NCBI GenBank assembly: GCA_900544075.1
Contig: UQTJ01000045.1
Coordinates: forward strand, 1-23,066
Length of the DNA stretch: 23,066 nucleotides
Source: an uncultured Bacteroides sp.
GTDB lineage: Bacteria > Bacteroidota > Bacteroidia > Bacteroidales > Bacteroidaceae
Reading direction: 5' to 3'
Made by a program: the position numbers and the translations under genes. Of the stretch, positions 14,907 through 22,297 are shown piece after piece (position 1 is the first letter of the stretch; each line of letters starts with the position of its first letter). Below the pieces are notes generated by a model. That model saw nothing but the letters and a program-made list of their open reading frames with translations, did no database searches and was not told where the DNA came from.

Positions 14907-16331
14907 ATGATACAGGCATCACGTAAACAATGGATAAAGTTTGCCATAGCAATGGCGCTTTATTTAGCATTCATCATCTGGCTGAAGAGCTGGCTTGGTA
15001 TAGTCGCCATACCATTCATCTTCGATGTTTATATAACAAAGAAAATACCTTGGACATGGTGGAAGAAATCTACCAATCCGCTTGTAGTAACCGTTATGAG
15101 CTGGGTGGATGCCATCGTATTCGCTCTGGTAGCGGTATATTTCGTCAATCTGTACTTTTTTCAGAACTACGTTATCCCATCGTCTTCGCTTGAGAAATCG
15201 TTGCTTGTGGGTGACTATCTGTTCGTAAGCAAGATGAGCTATGGAGCAAGGGTTCCACAGACTCCGCTTCACATGCCGCTTACTCAGCACACGCTTCCGG
15301 TGTTCAATTGTAAATCGTATCTGGAATGGCCTAAATGGGATTATAAGCGTGTGGAAGCTCTCGGACACGTACAGCTTAACGATATCGTAGTGTTCAATTT
15401 CCCTGCAGGTGACACTGTGGCTACAGCTATGCCGGCAGAGGATATCTACCGCATAAGCTATCAGGCAGGTAAGGAGCTTTCCAAGCCTATCGATATGTCT
15501 ACACTCACACCGTTGCAGCAGCGCGATGTATATGACTACTATTATTCAGTAGGTCGCAGATATATCAATGAGAACAAGTCTATGTTCGGTGAAGTAGTGA
15601 GCCGTCCTGTCGACAGGCGCGAGAACTATGTGAAACGCTGTGTAGGTCTTCCAGGACAGACACTCGAGATAAAAAACAAGATTGTTTATCTGGATGGCAA
15701 GGCAAACAAGGAGCCGGACAACGTGCAGTACAGATATTTCGTGCAGACCACCCGTCAGCTTCCTGACGAACTGTGCAAGGAATTAGGCATAAGCCAGGAA
15801 GACCTTATGGCATACTATCCGCAGGAATCTGTATATAACATTCCGCTTACGGAAAAAGCCAAGGCTGCACTGCTTGCACGCAAGGATCTTGTGAAATCGA
15901 TAACAGACGTTCCGGGAGATGATGCCGGAGGCTTGTATCCTGTAAACAAACTCACAGGATGGACTACCGACAACTACGGCCCTGTATGGATTCCTAAGAA
16001 GGGTGAAACCATCGAACTGACAATAGACAATCTTCCTATATACGAACGCCCGATACATGTGTACGAAGGCAACAAATTAGAAGTGAAGGACGGCAAAATC
16101 TATATCAACGGTGAGGAAACAAACAAATATACCTTCCGTATGGATTATTACTGGATGATGGGTGACAACCGTCATAACTCAGCCGACTCACGCTTTTGGG
16201 GATTTGTTCCTGAGGACCATATCGTTGGTAAGCCAATCTTCATCTGGCTGTCGCTCGACAAAGACAGAGGATGGTTCGATGGAAAAATACGCTGGAACAG
16301 ACTGTTTAAATTTGTGGATAATATAAAGTAA
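14907..16331 (+). CDS. lepB: Signal peptidase I (active copy)
   Basis: This 474-residue membrane protease removes signal peptides from secreted proteins. Hydrophobic segments at about 10-45 and 68-88 place the catalytic domain outside the inner membrane. The catalytic serine is S94 in IPSSSLEKSL (leucine replaces the usual methionine after it). The general base is K243 in NYVKRCVGLPGQ. The box-E motif YYWMMGDNRHNSADSRFWGFVP is near the C-terminus. The protein is much longer than E. coli LepB because of a large insert between the two catalytic boxes, which is usual for Bacteroidota. I chose ATG 14907; an in-frame TTG at 14895 is possible but less likely. Four bases after its stop, the paralogous gene begins. 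Confidence 0.93.
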   Translation: MIQASRKQWIKFAIAMALYLAFIIWLKSWLGIVAIPFIFDVYITKKIPWTWWKKSTNPLVVTVMSWVDAIVFALVAVYFVNLYFFQNYVIPSSSLEKSLLVGDYLFVSKMSYGARVPQTPLHMPLTQHTLPVFNCKSYLEWPKWDYKRVEALGHVQLNDIVVFNFPAGDTVATAMPAEDIYRISYQAGKELSKPIDMSTLTPLQQRDVYDYYYSVGRRYINENKSMFGEVVSRPVDRRENYVKRCVGLPGQTLEIKNKIVYLDGKANKEPDNVQYRYFVQTTRQLPDELCKELGISQEDLMAYYPQESVYNIPLTEKAKAALLARKDLVKSITDVPGDDAGGLYPVNKLTGWTTDNYGPVWIPKKGETIELTIDNLPIYERPIHVYEGNKLEVKDGKIYINGEETNKYTFRMDYYWMMGDNRHNSADSRFWGFVPEDHIVGKPIFIWLSLDKDRGWFDGKIRWNRLFKFVDNIK

Positions 16332-16335
16332 CCTT

Positions 16336-17244
16336 TTGAAACCCTGGCTGACATATATCAGAGTCATAGTCATAGCCGTGCTGGCGGTGATTATAGTCAG
16401 AACCCTGTTTGTCACATCATGTTTTATACCTTCTTCAGGCATGGAGAACACACTTTACCGAGGGGAAGGAGTCCTGGTGGGCAAATGGAGTTACGGATGG
16501 CGTGTGCCTCTGCAGTCAGTTTTCGGGTATAAAAGGTTGCTCCCAGACGATGTCAAGCGGGGTGATATAGTCGTTTTTAACAATCCTATGCCGGCTGATA
16601 CATCTACGGCTGTTGATGGAAGAGAACTTTATATTAGCAGGTGCATAGGTGTTCCAGGAGATACCCTTATGTTGAATAGCCAGTTGATAGCTGAAGGTTC
16701 TGATGTGTTTAGTCCTGATACTAAGGCGTTATATTCATATCCGGCCGAAGCCGAAGAAAGTGTATGTGATGTGTTAAATTCTTTAGGAATTAAGGGCAAT
16801 CAGCTGGCAGGCTATACGCAGGAGGGGAATTATATCAGGAGTTTCAGTTATTATGAGCATTATCTTGTCACTCAAAGACTGAACGGGAAAGTGGAGCTTT
16901 TACCTTTATATCCTGAGAAAAGCCGCAAATCGTATCCTTTCGTAGTACCGGGTAAGGGAGTGCCGGTAAAAATATATCCATGGAATGCCGCGCTGATAAG
17001 CAATATGATAACATTACATGAGAAAAGGAAATCTTATTTACAGGGAGATACTGTTTATGTTGATGGAAAGCCACAAAAAGAATATACATTCTCGCAGGAC
17101 TTCTATTGGATGGCTTCCAATGACCCGGTAAATATAAGTGACTCACGTCTGTTCGGCTTTGTTCCAGAAAACCATATCATCGGTAAGGCTTTAAGAATAT
17201 GGTATCCTGCACGAAAAGGCAGGTTCATGCAAAAAATTCAGTAA
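16336..17244 (+). CDS. Signal peptidase I paralogue lacking the catalytic dyad, TTG start
   Basis: This 302-residue S26-family protein is homologous to the preceding gene. It has one N-terminal membrane segment (residues 7-24), then FIPSSGMENTL, KRGDIVVFNNP, YISRCIGVPGDTL and FYWMASNDPVNISDSRLFGFVP. Aligned to E. coli LepB (PSGSMMPTL; YIKRAVGLPGD), the catalytic serine position is G35 and the general-base lysine position is S101. The box-E MGDN is also degraded to MASND. Fold-determining motifs are kept, so it is unlikely to be a random pseudogene. It is probably inactive as a classical Ser/Lys peptidase, or uses a different nucleophile such as S34. The only credible start is TTG 16336: upstream is an in-frame TAA at 16324, and the next ATG at 16441 would remove the membrane segment. 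It is cotranscribed with lepB (4-bp gap) and may act with it. Confidence 0.85.
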   Translation: MKPWLTYIRVIVIAVLAVIIVRTLFVTSCFIPSSGMENTLYRGEGVLVGKWSYGWRVPLQSVFGYKRLLPDDVKRGDIVVFNNPMPADTSTAVDGRELYISRCIGVPGDTLMLNSQLIAEGSDVFSPDTKALYSYPAEAEESVCDVLNSLGIKGNQLAGYTQEGNYIRSFSYYEHYLVTQRLNGKVELLPLYPEKSRKSYPFVVPGKGVPVKIYPWNAALISNMITLHEKRKSYLQGDTVYVDGKPQKEYTFSQDFYWMASNDPVNISDSRLFGFVPENHIIGKALRIWYPARKGRFMQKIQ

Positions 17245-17253
17245 ATTCAAATA

Positions 17254-17895
17254 ATGGAAAAAACAGATATTATCTTAGGTTCGGCTTATTTGCCTCCTGT
17301 CTCATATTTTGTGGCGTTGTATTCTTGCAGAAAAGCTTATATAGAAAGGTATGACCATTATATGAAGCAGACGTACAGAAACAGATGTGTCATCGCCTCG
17401 GCAGACGGACCTTTGTCTCTCACCATACCGGTAGAAAAAACATCGGAAGGCAAGTGTGCCATGAAGGATGTCAGGGTTTCCGAGCATGGCAATTGGCGTC
17501 ATGTACATCGCAATGCTTTTGTAGCGGCATATAAGCAAAGTCCGTTTTTCGATTATTATGCTGATGAGTTCAATTCCTTTTTTGACAGGAAATATGACTT
17601 CCTTTACGATTTCAATATGGAATTGATACAATGGTTGTGTAGTCAGATAGATATGCAGCCAGAACTGATACCTACAACTGAATATATGGAAGCAAATGAA
17701 GATGTTATTGATTTGCGTGAGGTTATACATCCAAAGAAATCTGCCGGAGAAATGACTTCATTTTGCCATCTTGTGCCATATTATCAGGTATTCGACTCCC
17801 GTCACGGGTTCCAGCCGGACTTGAGTATCGTTGACTTACTTTTCAATATGGGACCGGAAAGCTTGTTGGTGTTGAGGAATAGTGTGAAGCTATAA
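17254..17895 (+). CDS. WbqC-like family protein
   Basis: This 213-residue protein of the WbqC-like family is recognised by the opening LGSAYLPPVSYFVALYSCRKAYIERYDHYMKQTYRNRCVIASADGPLSLTIPVEK and by HRNAFVAAYKQSPFFDYYADEF, the family's core block. The prototype lies in O-antigen gene clusters, but the biochemical role is not established. No signal peptide or membrane segment is visible. It starts 9 bp after the second signal-peptidase gene and is probably the last gene of the dapB cluster, since the promoter of the next gene lies only about 70 bp further on. A small GCTGT/ACAGC hairpin (17897-17909) follows the stop but has no T run, so I do not call a terminator. Confidence 0.85.
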   Translation: MEKTDIILGSAYLPPVSYFVALYSCRKAYIERYDHYMKQTYRNRCVIASADGPLSLTIPVEKTSEGKCAMKDVRVSEHGNWRHVHRNAFVAAYKQSPFFDYYADEFNSFFDRKYDFLYDFNMELIQWLCSQIDMQPELIPTTEYMEANEDVIDLREVIHPKKSAGEMTSFCHLVPYYQVFDSRHGFQPDLSIVDLLFNMGPESLLVLRNSVKL

Positions 17896-17961
17896 AGCTG
17901 TTTTACAGCAGTATATCCAACAAAAGGTTCTTCCTGTTATCATTAATTGTATGATTTTCAT

Positions 17962-17969
17962 TACATTTG
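17962..17969 (+). promoter_or_regulatory. -7 element upstream of the palindrome array and HU-like gene
   Basis: TACATTTG is an exact TAnnTTTG. No exact TTTG is found 19-21 nt upstream. If it is used, transcription begins near 17976 and the palindrome array lies inside a leader of about 180 nt. Confidence 0.5.
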
Positions 17970-18024
17970 TGAATAACCCTTATGCTTTAAGACTTGCTGT
18001 CAAATGTATAGGAGTTTTCTTCTG

Positions 18025-18107
18025 CCGACAGCTGTCGGTCGAATAGCCGACACGTGTCGGCAAATCTGCTGACACGTGTCAGTAGCACTGCTGACAGCTG
18101 TCAGCAG
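18025..18107. repeat. Array of four 14-bp palindromes at an exact 22-bp period
   Basis: Four perfect palindromes lie in a row: CCGACAGCTGTCGG (18025-18038), CCGACACGTGTCGG (18047-18060), CTGACACGTGTCAG (18069-18082) and CTGACAGCTGTCAG (18091-18104). Their centres are exactly 22 bp apart, about two helical turns, and they are separated by unrelated 8-bp spacers. The second extends to 16 bp (18046-18061), and the fourth to a 20-bp perfect palindrome (18088-18107). Outer arms are CCGAC for the first two and CTGAC for the last two; inner cores run AGCT, ACGT, ACGT, AGCT. Symmetry is kept through every base change, which argues for selection. The array ends about 50 bp before the HU-like gene. Confidence 0.95.
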
Positions 18108-18155
18108 AGGAATGCGAATGGACGTATTAAATCATACAATTAAAAATAATAGGTT

Positions 18156-18773
18156 ATGGATACAATCGAATATGACTTCTACGAGAATCCGGAAAAGAGT
18201 TCCGAGTTTCAAAAATCAAAATATCACATTAGAATCTGTAACAGGCAGACTGTCGATACTGATGGGATAGTGAAGAATATCAGCAGAAAGTGTACACTCA
18301 CACCGACGGATATACATGCGGTGATTGTAGCCTTTCAGGATGAAATAGCTTTCCAGCTGCGTCAGGGTAAAATTGTACGCCTTGACGGACTGTGTCAGTT
18401 CGATATAAGCCTTGCTCCATCATCAGGAGTGTGTACCGGTCAGGAAACCGGTCCTGATATTGTCCTTAAATCTGTGAATATCAATCCAGACAAGAAGCTG
18501 ACAGATACGGTACGCAATAATCTTTGCAGGAGAGTGAAGTCTATAGGTAAACATTCGGATGCTATATCAGAGCAGGATATCATAATCAGAATGACAGAAT
18601 ATTTCGAGACTCATAGGACAATCACTCGCATCCAATTGCAGGATATCTGTTCCATAACGCGGTATATGGCAAACCTTTACATCAACCGTTTCCTGAGTGA
18701 GGGCATGCTGGAGAATATCGGATATAAGAACCATCCGGTGTATGTGGCTGTGCCTGGGAATTTCGGGGTATAG
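18156..18773 (+). CDS. HU-like DNA-binding protein fused to a C-terminal winged-helix domain
   Basis: This 205-residue protein has an HU/IHF-type fold over residues about 20-125. The HU features are GIVKNISRKCTLTPTDIHAVIVAFQDEIAFQLRQGKIVRLDGLCQFDIS, that is, the two dimerisation helices and the first strand with the conserved G-x-F-like turn. This is the Bacteroidota HU variant often fused to other small domains (HU-HIG type). Residues about 135-200 look like a winged helix (EQDIIIRMTEYFETHRTITRIQLQDIC, then ITRYMANLYINRFLSEGMLENIG). It is likely a sequence-specific DNA binder or architectural regulator. The palindrome array lies just upstream, so self-regulation is possible but unproven. The ATG at 18156 matches the family opening. 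No smalltalk or amidase gene follows, unlike some HU-HIG loci I remember. The gene is alone and has no clear terminator. Confidence 0.8.
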   Translation: MDTIEYDFYENPEKSSEFQKSKYHIRICNRQTVDTDGIVKNISRKCTLTPTDIHAVIVAFQDEIAFQLRQGKIVRLDGLCQFDISLAPSSGVCTGQETGPDIVLKSVNINPDKKLTDTVRNNLCRRVKSIGKHSDAISEQDIIIRMTEYFETHRTITRIQLQDICSITRYMANLYINRFLSEGMLENIGYKNHPVYVAVPGNFGV

Positions 18774-18815
18774 CAGAAAGCATTTCCGCCCAAATATGTA
18801 AAAAACACTAACACT

Positions 18816-18847
18816 TTTCATTATAAAGGAATATAATGTTACTTTTG
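18816..18847 (+). promoter_or_regulatory. Second, weaker promoter candidate upstream of the hybrid regulator
   Basis: TACTTTTG at 18840-18847 matches the -7 consensus exactly. TTTC at 18816-18819 is a one-mismatch -33 element, spaced by 20 nt. GCAAGTA (18847-18853) just after it is the exact complement of TACTTGC (18883-18889), a possible operator or hairpin. Confidence 0.45.
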
Positions 18848-18924
18848 CAAGTAATTTTCATACAGATTATTATATGTTTATATACTTGCAGTGAATAAAA
18901 AACAACTTTGTATTTTATATGTAG

Positions 18925-18956
18925 TTTGCTAAATTTATGTAATAGTAGTATCTTTG
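18925..18956 (+). promoter_or_regulatory. Consensus promoter of the hybrid two-component regulator
   Basis: TTTG at 18925-18928, a 20-nt spacer and TATCTTTG at 18949-18956 match the consensus perfectly. The predicted transcript begins around 18961-18964, so translation cannot begin at the in-frame GTG 18958, and the ATG at 18991 is the start. Confidence 0.82.
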
Positions 18957-18990
18957 TGTGAAACTATATATTTTCGAGAATACAAATAAT

Positions 18991-21834
18991 ATGAAAAACA
19001 ATTATTATATATTGATATTTACAGCTTGTTTGATATACTTCTTTACATCTTGCGAAGATGAAGGAAAGAATGAAAAAACATTTTCAGAGAGGGAAATTCA
19101 AGCAATAGACAGCATATTATATGCCAATCGATGTATAGACTCCATTCGGGTTTTGCTAACTCGTTTTGCGCAAGACGGTAATACATTTGGCGAGATAGCT
19201 GCTTATAATGAACTTGGCAAATGTTATAGAGAGGAAAGCCGTTTCTCGGAAGCAATAGAAACACACAAGAAAGGACTTATGCTTTCTGTCAGTCTTTGTG
19301 ATACGTTACAGATTATCCAGGCGTTAAACAATATCGGGACTAATTATCGGCGGATAGGTTTTCTTGATGAGGCTTCGTCTTATCATTATAAAGCCTTGTC
19401 TTACTGCGAGGCATATAGTGACAAAAACAACAAAAGGTTATTAAAAAACAGAGTAATATCGCTGAACGGTATTGGCAATGTGTTTTTGACTTTAGAGAAT
19501 CGTCAGGTGGCGGACAGTGTTTTCCGTATGGCACTTGATGGAGAACGGATTTTAGGCAGCCCTTTAGGGCAAGCTATCAATTATGCCAATTTAGGTTATT
19601 TATTCGAGGCTAATGAGCAAATAGATTCCGCAAGACATTATTATCAGCTTTCAATGAGGTTTAATAAGGAAGCAAAATCCGAACTTGGTGTTTCACTGTG
19701 CCACACTCATTTTGGAAGATTGTACGAAAAGGATGGAGAAACAGGCAAGGCCATTGACGAGTATCTTAAGGCGTACAATATAATGCAATATAGTACCGAT
19801 ACATGGCATTGGATAGAGTCGTGCCTGTCATTAGCCCGTGTTTACTTACAGAAAGGCGACTGTGGCACTGCTTTCGTTTATCTTGAGAAGGCCAAAAAGA
19901 AAGCGGTTGAGATTCATTCTTTGGAACATCTGGCAGATATATATCATCTTGAATATCAATTGAATTTGCAAAAAGATGATACTCGCAAAGCATTAAATTG
20001 TCTTATCAAAAGCAGAGAATATCACGATAGCGTACATGATGAGAAAAAAATGACACAGATACAAAATACACATATCCTCTATGAACGCAAGAGTAAGCAA
20101 AACGAGATTTCATTATGGCAGGAAAACTACAAAAGCGAGAGGATGTATAGTAAAAAAGTGACTGTAGCCTCAATTGTGGTTATAATACTTGCTTGCATAC
20201 TGCTCTTTGCCATGTGGCTCATTATAAGGTATCGTTCGCAAAAGAATCAGATGTTACAGCAGATGGAACAGATGAGGATTAATTTTTTTACAAACATCAC
20301 GCATGAATTCCGTACTCCGCTTACGGTAATACAGTCTGCAGCAAACGACGTGTTATGCCGAAAACCGGAAGACGAGGATATAAAGCGTGACATAAAGAAT
20401 ATTCTCCACCATAACAACACGTTGCTAAACCTTATAAACCAGATACTTGATATCGCTAAAATGACATCACCTACACATACGGCACAGCCTGTCATTGTGA
20501 GGGGAGATGTTGTGGAATTCATATACATGATATGCGACAGTTATACAGCGTATGCGGCAGAAAAAGGCATAAGTCTGGTATATAAACCGCATCAAGAACA
20601 GGTTGAGATGGATTTTATACCGGACTATATGCTGAAAATCATGCAAAATCTCATATCGAACGCTTTGAAGTTTTCACATTCGGGAAGTGACGTGCTTGTT
20701 ACCACTAAAGTGAAAGATGCATACTTATATATATATGTAAGTGATTCGGGCATAGGAATGACCTCGCAACAAAAATCTAAAGTGTTCATCCCTTTTTATC
20801 AAGGTTCTAATGATGTTGCGAACATAGGAACCGGAATAGGACTTTCGCTCGTGAAACAAGCAGTAGAAGCCATGCATGGTAAAATAGAACTGTATTCGGC
20901 CATTGGTGATGGTTCGACGTTTGTCATATCCTTACCGCTTAAAAGCAAAGATAAGACGCCGGTCGCTTTCGATAAAACGAAATTCGTCAGACCGGAAATA
21001 CCGATAGAGGAAAATATTTCTTTACCGGAAGATAATGATGAAGACGGCAATGATAACATAAGAATCCTCATTGTAGAAGACACTCCGGCAGTATCGCACT
21101 ACATGATGCGGCAGCTTAACCAGGATTACAGTTTCTACTTTGCATCTACAGGTGAAGAGGGGCTCGAAAAGGCCGATAATATTGTCCCGGACTTAATTAT
21201 AACAGACGTAATGATGCCGGGAATGGACGGATTGGAGTTGTGTAGAAAGGTGAGAGAATCAGAACTACTCAATCACATCCCTGTAATAATGGTAACAGCT
21301 AAGGCTACTCATGAAGACCGATTAAAGGGATTGGAAGCCGGTGCGGATGCATATCTTGAGAAGCCGTTCCGGGCAGACGAGCTGAAAGTAAGGGTTGAGA
21401 AACTTTTAGAGCAACGACAAGTGTTACGCTTAAAATACTCGCAAACTATTGGGACAGAAGAAAACGTATCGGATAATGATGTTCCGGTTTTGTCGGAGAC
21501 TGACAAGGTTTTTGTCGCAAAACTTACAGACTTACTTCACTCCATGATGGAGAAAGGCAAAATCGATTATGACGTATTGGCATACAATTTATGTATTTCG
21601 CGTGCGCAGCTGAACCGCAAACTGAAAGCTATTACCGGATACACCACCACTGAATATATCCTTCAAATCAGAATATCACTTGCAAAACATTTGCTTGATA
21701 CTACCGACATGCCAATCTGGGAAGTGGCAGAAAAATGCGGTATGGACAATGCAACATATTTCGGTATCATCTTCAAAAAAACAGTCGGTACAACTCCGTT
21801 ACAATATAAGAAAAGAAACAAAAATAAGCTTTAA
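18991..21834 (+). CDS. Hybrid two-component regulator: TPR-like sensor, histidine kinase, receiver, AraC domain
   Basis: This 947-residue single-chain sensor and transcription factor has: an N-terminal signal with lipobox-like FFTSC (residues 15-19 region); about eight TPR-like helical repeats in the periplasm (about 40-370, e.g. AIETHKKGLMLS, LNNIGTNYRRIGFLDEASSYHYKAL, AINYANLGYLFEA); a membrane helix at about 391-412; HisKA with H438 in THEFRTPL; the HATPase domain with N557 in NLISNALKFS, DSGIGM and GTGIGLSLV; a receiver domain with D739 in IITDVMMPGMDG and the KPF lysine; and an AraC-type DNA-binding domain at about 858-942 (DYDVLAYNLCISRAQLNRKLKAITG, then WEVAEKCGMDNATYFGIIFKK). It differs from the classic glycan-sensing hybrid regulators, which have beta-propeller sensors. 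The signal sensed is unknown. A strong promoter precedes it and a terminator follows it, so it is monocistronic. The start is ATG 18991 because the in-frame GTG at 18958 lies in the promoter. Confidence 0.93.
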   Translation: MKNNYYILIFTACLIYFFTSCEDEGKNEKTFSEREIQAIDSILYANRCIDSIRVLLTRFAQDGNTFGEIAAYNELGKCYREESRFSEAIETHKKGLMLSVSLCDTLQIIQALNNIGTNYRRIGFLDEASSYHYKALSYCEAYSDKNNKRLLKNRVISLNGIGNVFLTLENRQVADSVFRMALDGERILGSPLGQAINYANLGYLFEANEQIDSARHYYQLSMRFNKEAKSELGVSLCHTHFGRLYEKDGETGKAIDEYLKAYNIMQYSTDTWHWIESCLSLARVYLQKGDCGTAFVYLEKAKKKAVEIHSLEHLADIYHLEYQLNLQKDDTRKALNCLIKSREYHDSVHDEKKMTQIQNTHILYERKSKQNEISLWQENYKSERMYSKKVTVASIVVIILACILLFAMWLIIRYRSQKNQMLQQMEQMRINFFTNITHEFRTPLTVIQSAANDVLCRKPEDEDIKRDIKNILHHNNTLLNLINQILDIAKMTSPTHTAQPVIVRGDVVEFIYMICDSYTAYAAEKGISLVYKPHQEQVEMDFIPDYMLKIMQNLISNALKFSHSGSDVLVTTKVKDAYLYIYVSDSGIGMTSQQKSKVFIPFYQGSNDVANIGTGIGLSLVKQAVEAMHGKIELYSAIGDGSTFVISLPLKSKDKTPVAFDKTKFVRPEIPIEENISLPEDNDEDGNDNIRILIVEDTPAVSHYMMRQLNQDYSFYFASTGEEGLEKADNIVPDLIITDVMMPGMDGLELCRKVRESELLNHIPVIMVTAKATHEDRLKGLEAGADAYLEKPFRADELKVRVEKLLEQRQVLRLKYSQTIGTEENVSDNDVPVLSETDKVFVAKLTDLLHSMMEKGKIDYDVLAYNLCISRAQLNRKLKAITGYTTTEYILQIRISLAKHLLDTTDMPIWEVAEKCGMDNATYFGIIFKKTVGTTPLQYKKRNKNKL

Positions 21835-21861
21835 ACAACCCTATTCAAAAAAAGCGAAGAC

Positions 21862-21903
21862 AAGGGACAAATCACGAAAAAAAGAGTGATTTGTCCCTTT
21901 TTT
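21862..21903 (+). terminator. Terminator of the hybrid regulator gene
   Basis: AAGGGACAAATCAC (21862-21875) pairs perfectly with GTGATTTGTCCCTT (21886-21899) across a 10-nt A-rich loop and ends in a T run to 21903. The T run makes it a plus-strand terminator; a run of A upstream of the left arm could let it work weakly on the minus strand too. Confidence 0.9.
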
Positions 21904-21959
21904 ATGCCTCAAAACGTACATTTTGTTCTTATATTGATATTTTGTGTTCCTCAATTGAG

Positions 21960-22250
21960 ATGCCGGAAATTCAGTTTGGACATAATTTTGCGGTAGAAGA
22001 AAGACGAAAAATCCGCATTGAATGCTTATTTAAAAAACATGATGATATGAGTGATAAATTCAACGAAAAACAATCAGTCATGAATAAAGAAGAAGTCCAG
22101 AGAATCATTGACGAAAGGATAGCACGGCTTGTTGAAAAAGAGAAGCTGCTTGTCGCTTCGCCTACCGACGGTAGGTCGTCATCACGAAAGTTCAAACCAT
22201 GCAAGCGGATAAGACAGTTTATAAAAAAATTAAAAGAATATATCAGATAA
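21960..22250 (+). CDS. Small basic protein of unknown function
   Basis: I do not recognise this small gene. From ATG 21960 it encodes 96 residues; other in-frame starts are ATG 22047 (67 aa) and ATG 22080 (56 aa). The middle (NKEEVQRIIDERIARLVEKEKLL) is a charged amphipathic helix. The last 22 residues (SSRKFKPCKRIRQFIKKLKEYI) are strongly basic and could form an amphipathic helix that binds membrane or nucleic acid. There is no signal peptide. An exact -7 element (TAATTTTG, 21983-21990) lies inside the longest form. If it is used, the start would be 22047, which gives a leader of about 50 nt. It sits between the regulator's terminator and a lipoprotein gene, with 47 bp to the latter. Coding status is supported by a clean frame and sensible composition, not by homology. 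Confidence 0.55.
   Translation: MPEIQFGHNFAVEERRKIRIECLFKKHDDMSDKFNEKQSVMNKEEVQRIIDERIARLVEKEKLLVASPTDGRSSSRKFKPCKRIRQFIKKLKEYIR
21983..21990 (+). promoter_or_regulatory. Possible -7 element within the small gene
   Basis: TAATTTTG is an exact TAnnTTTG. The nearest TTG is 25 nt upstream and TTTG is only 4 nt upstream, so there is no proper -33 element. It is a weak candidate, but it bears on which start codon the small gene uses. Confidence 0.35.
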
Positions 22251-22297
22251 AGCTTTATTGATAGTTAACCTTTTTATTAATTAAAAAACGAATGACC

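Noticed and set aside
18025..18112. CRISPR-like look of evenly spaced repeats with different spacers
   Set aside because: The spacers are only 8 bp, the units differ from each other, and no cas gene is present. The pattern fits an operator or structured leader instead.
18076..18270. Plus-strand 64-codon frame overlapping the palindrome array and the HU-like gene
   Set aside because: It begins inside the palindromes with a non-ATG start and overlaps a well-supported gene in another frame.
18958..18990. GTG start for the hybrid regulator, 11 codons upstream of the ATG
   Set aside because: It lies at the end of a perfect promoter, before the likely transcription start, and would spoil the N-terminal signal segment.
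21891..21959. Extension of the small basic protein to a TTG inside the regulator's terminator
   Set aside because: The start would be within the terminator stem, and three better ATG codons follow in frame.
22247..22258. 12-bp palindrome ATAAAGCTTTAT at the stop of the small gene
   Set aside because: It is short, AT-rich and without a loop or T run, so it is likely chance and not a terminator.
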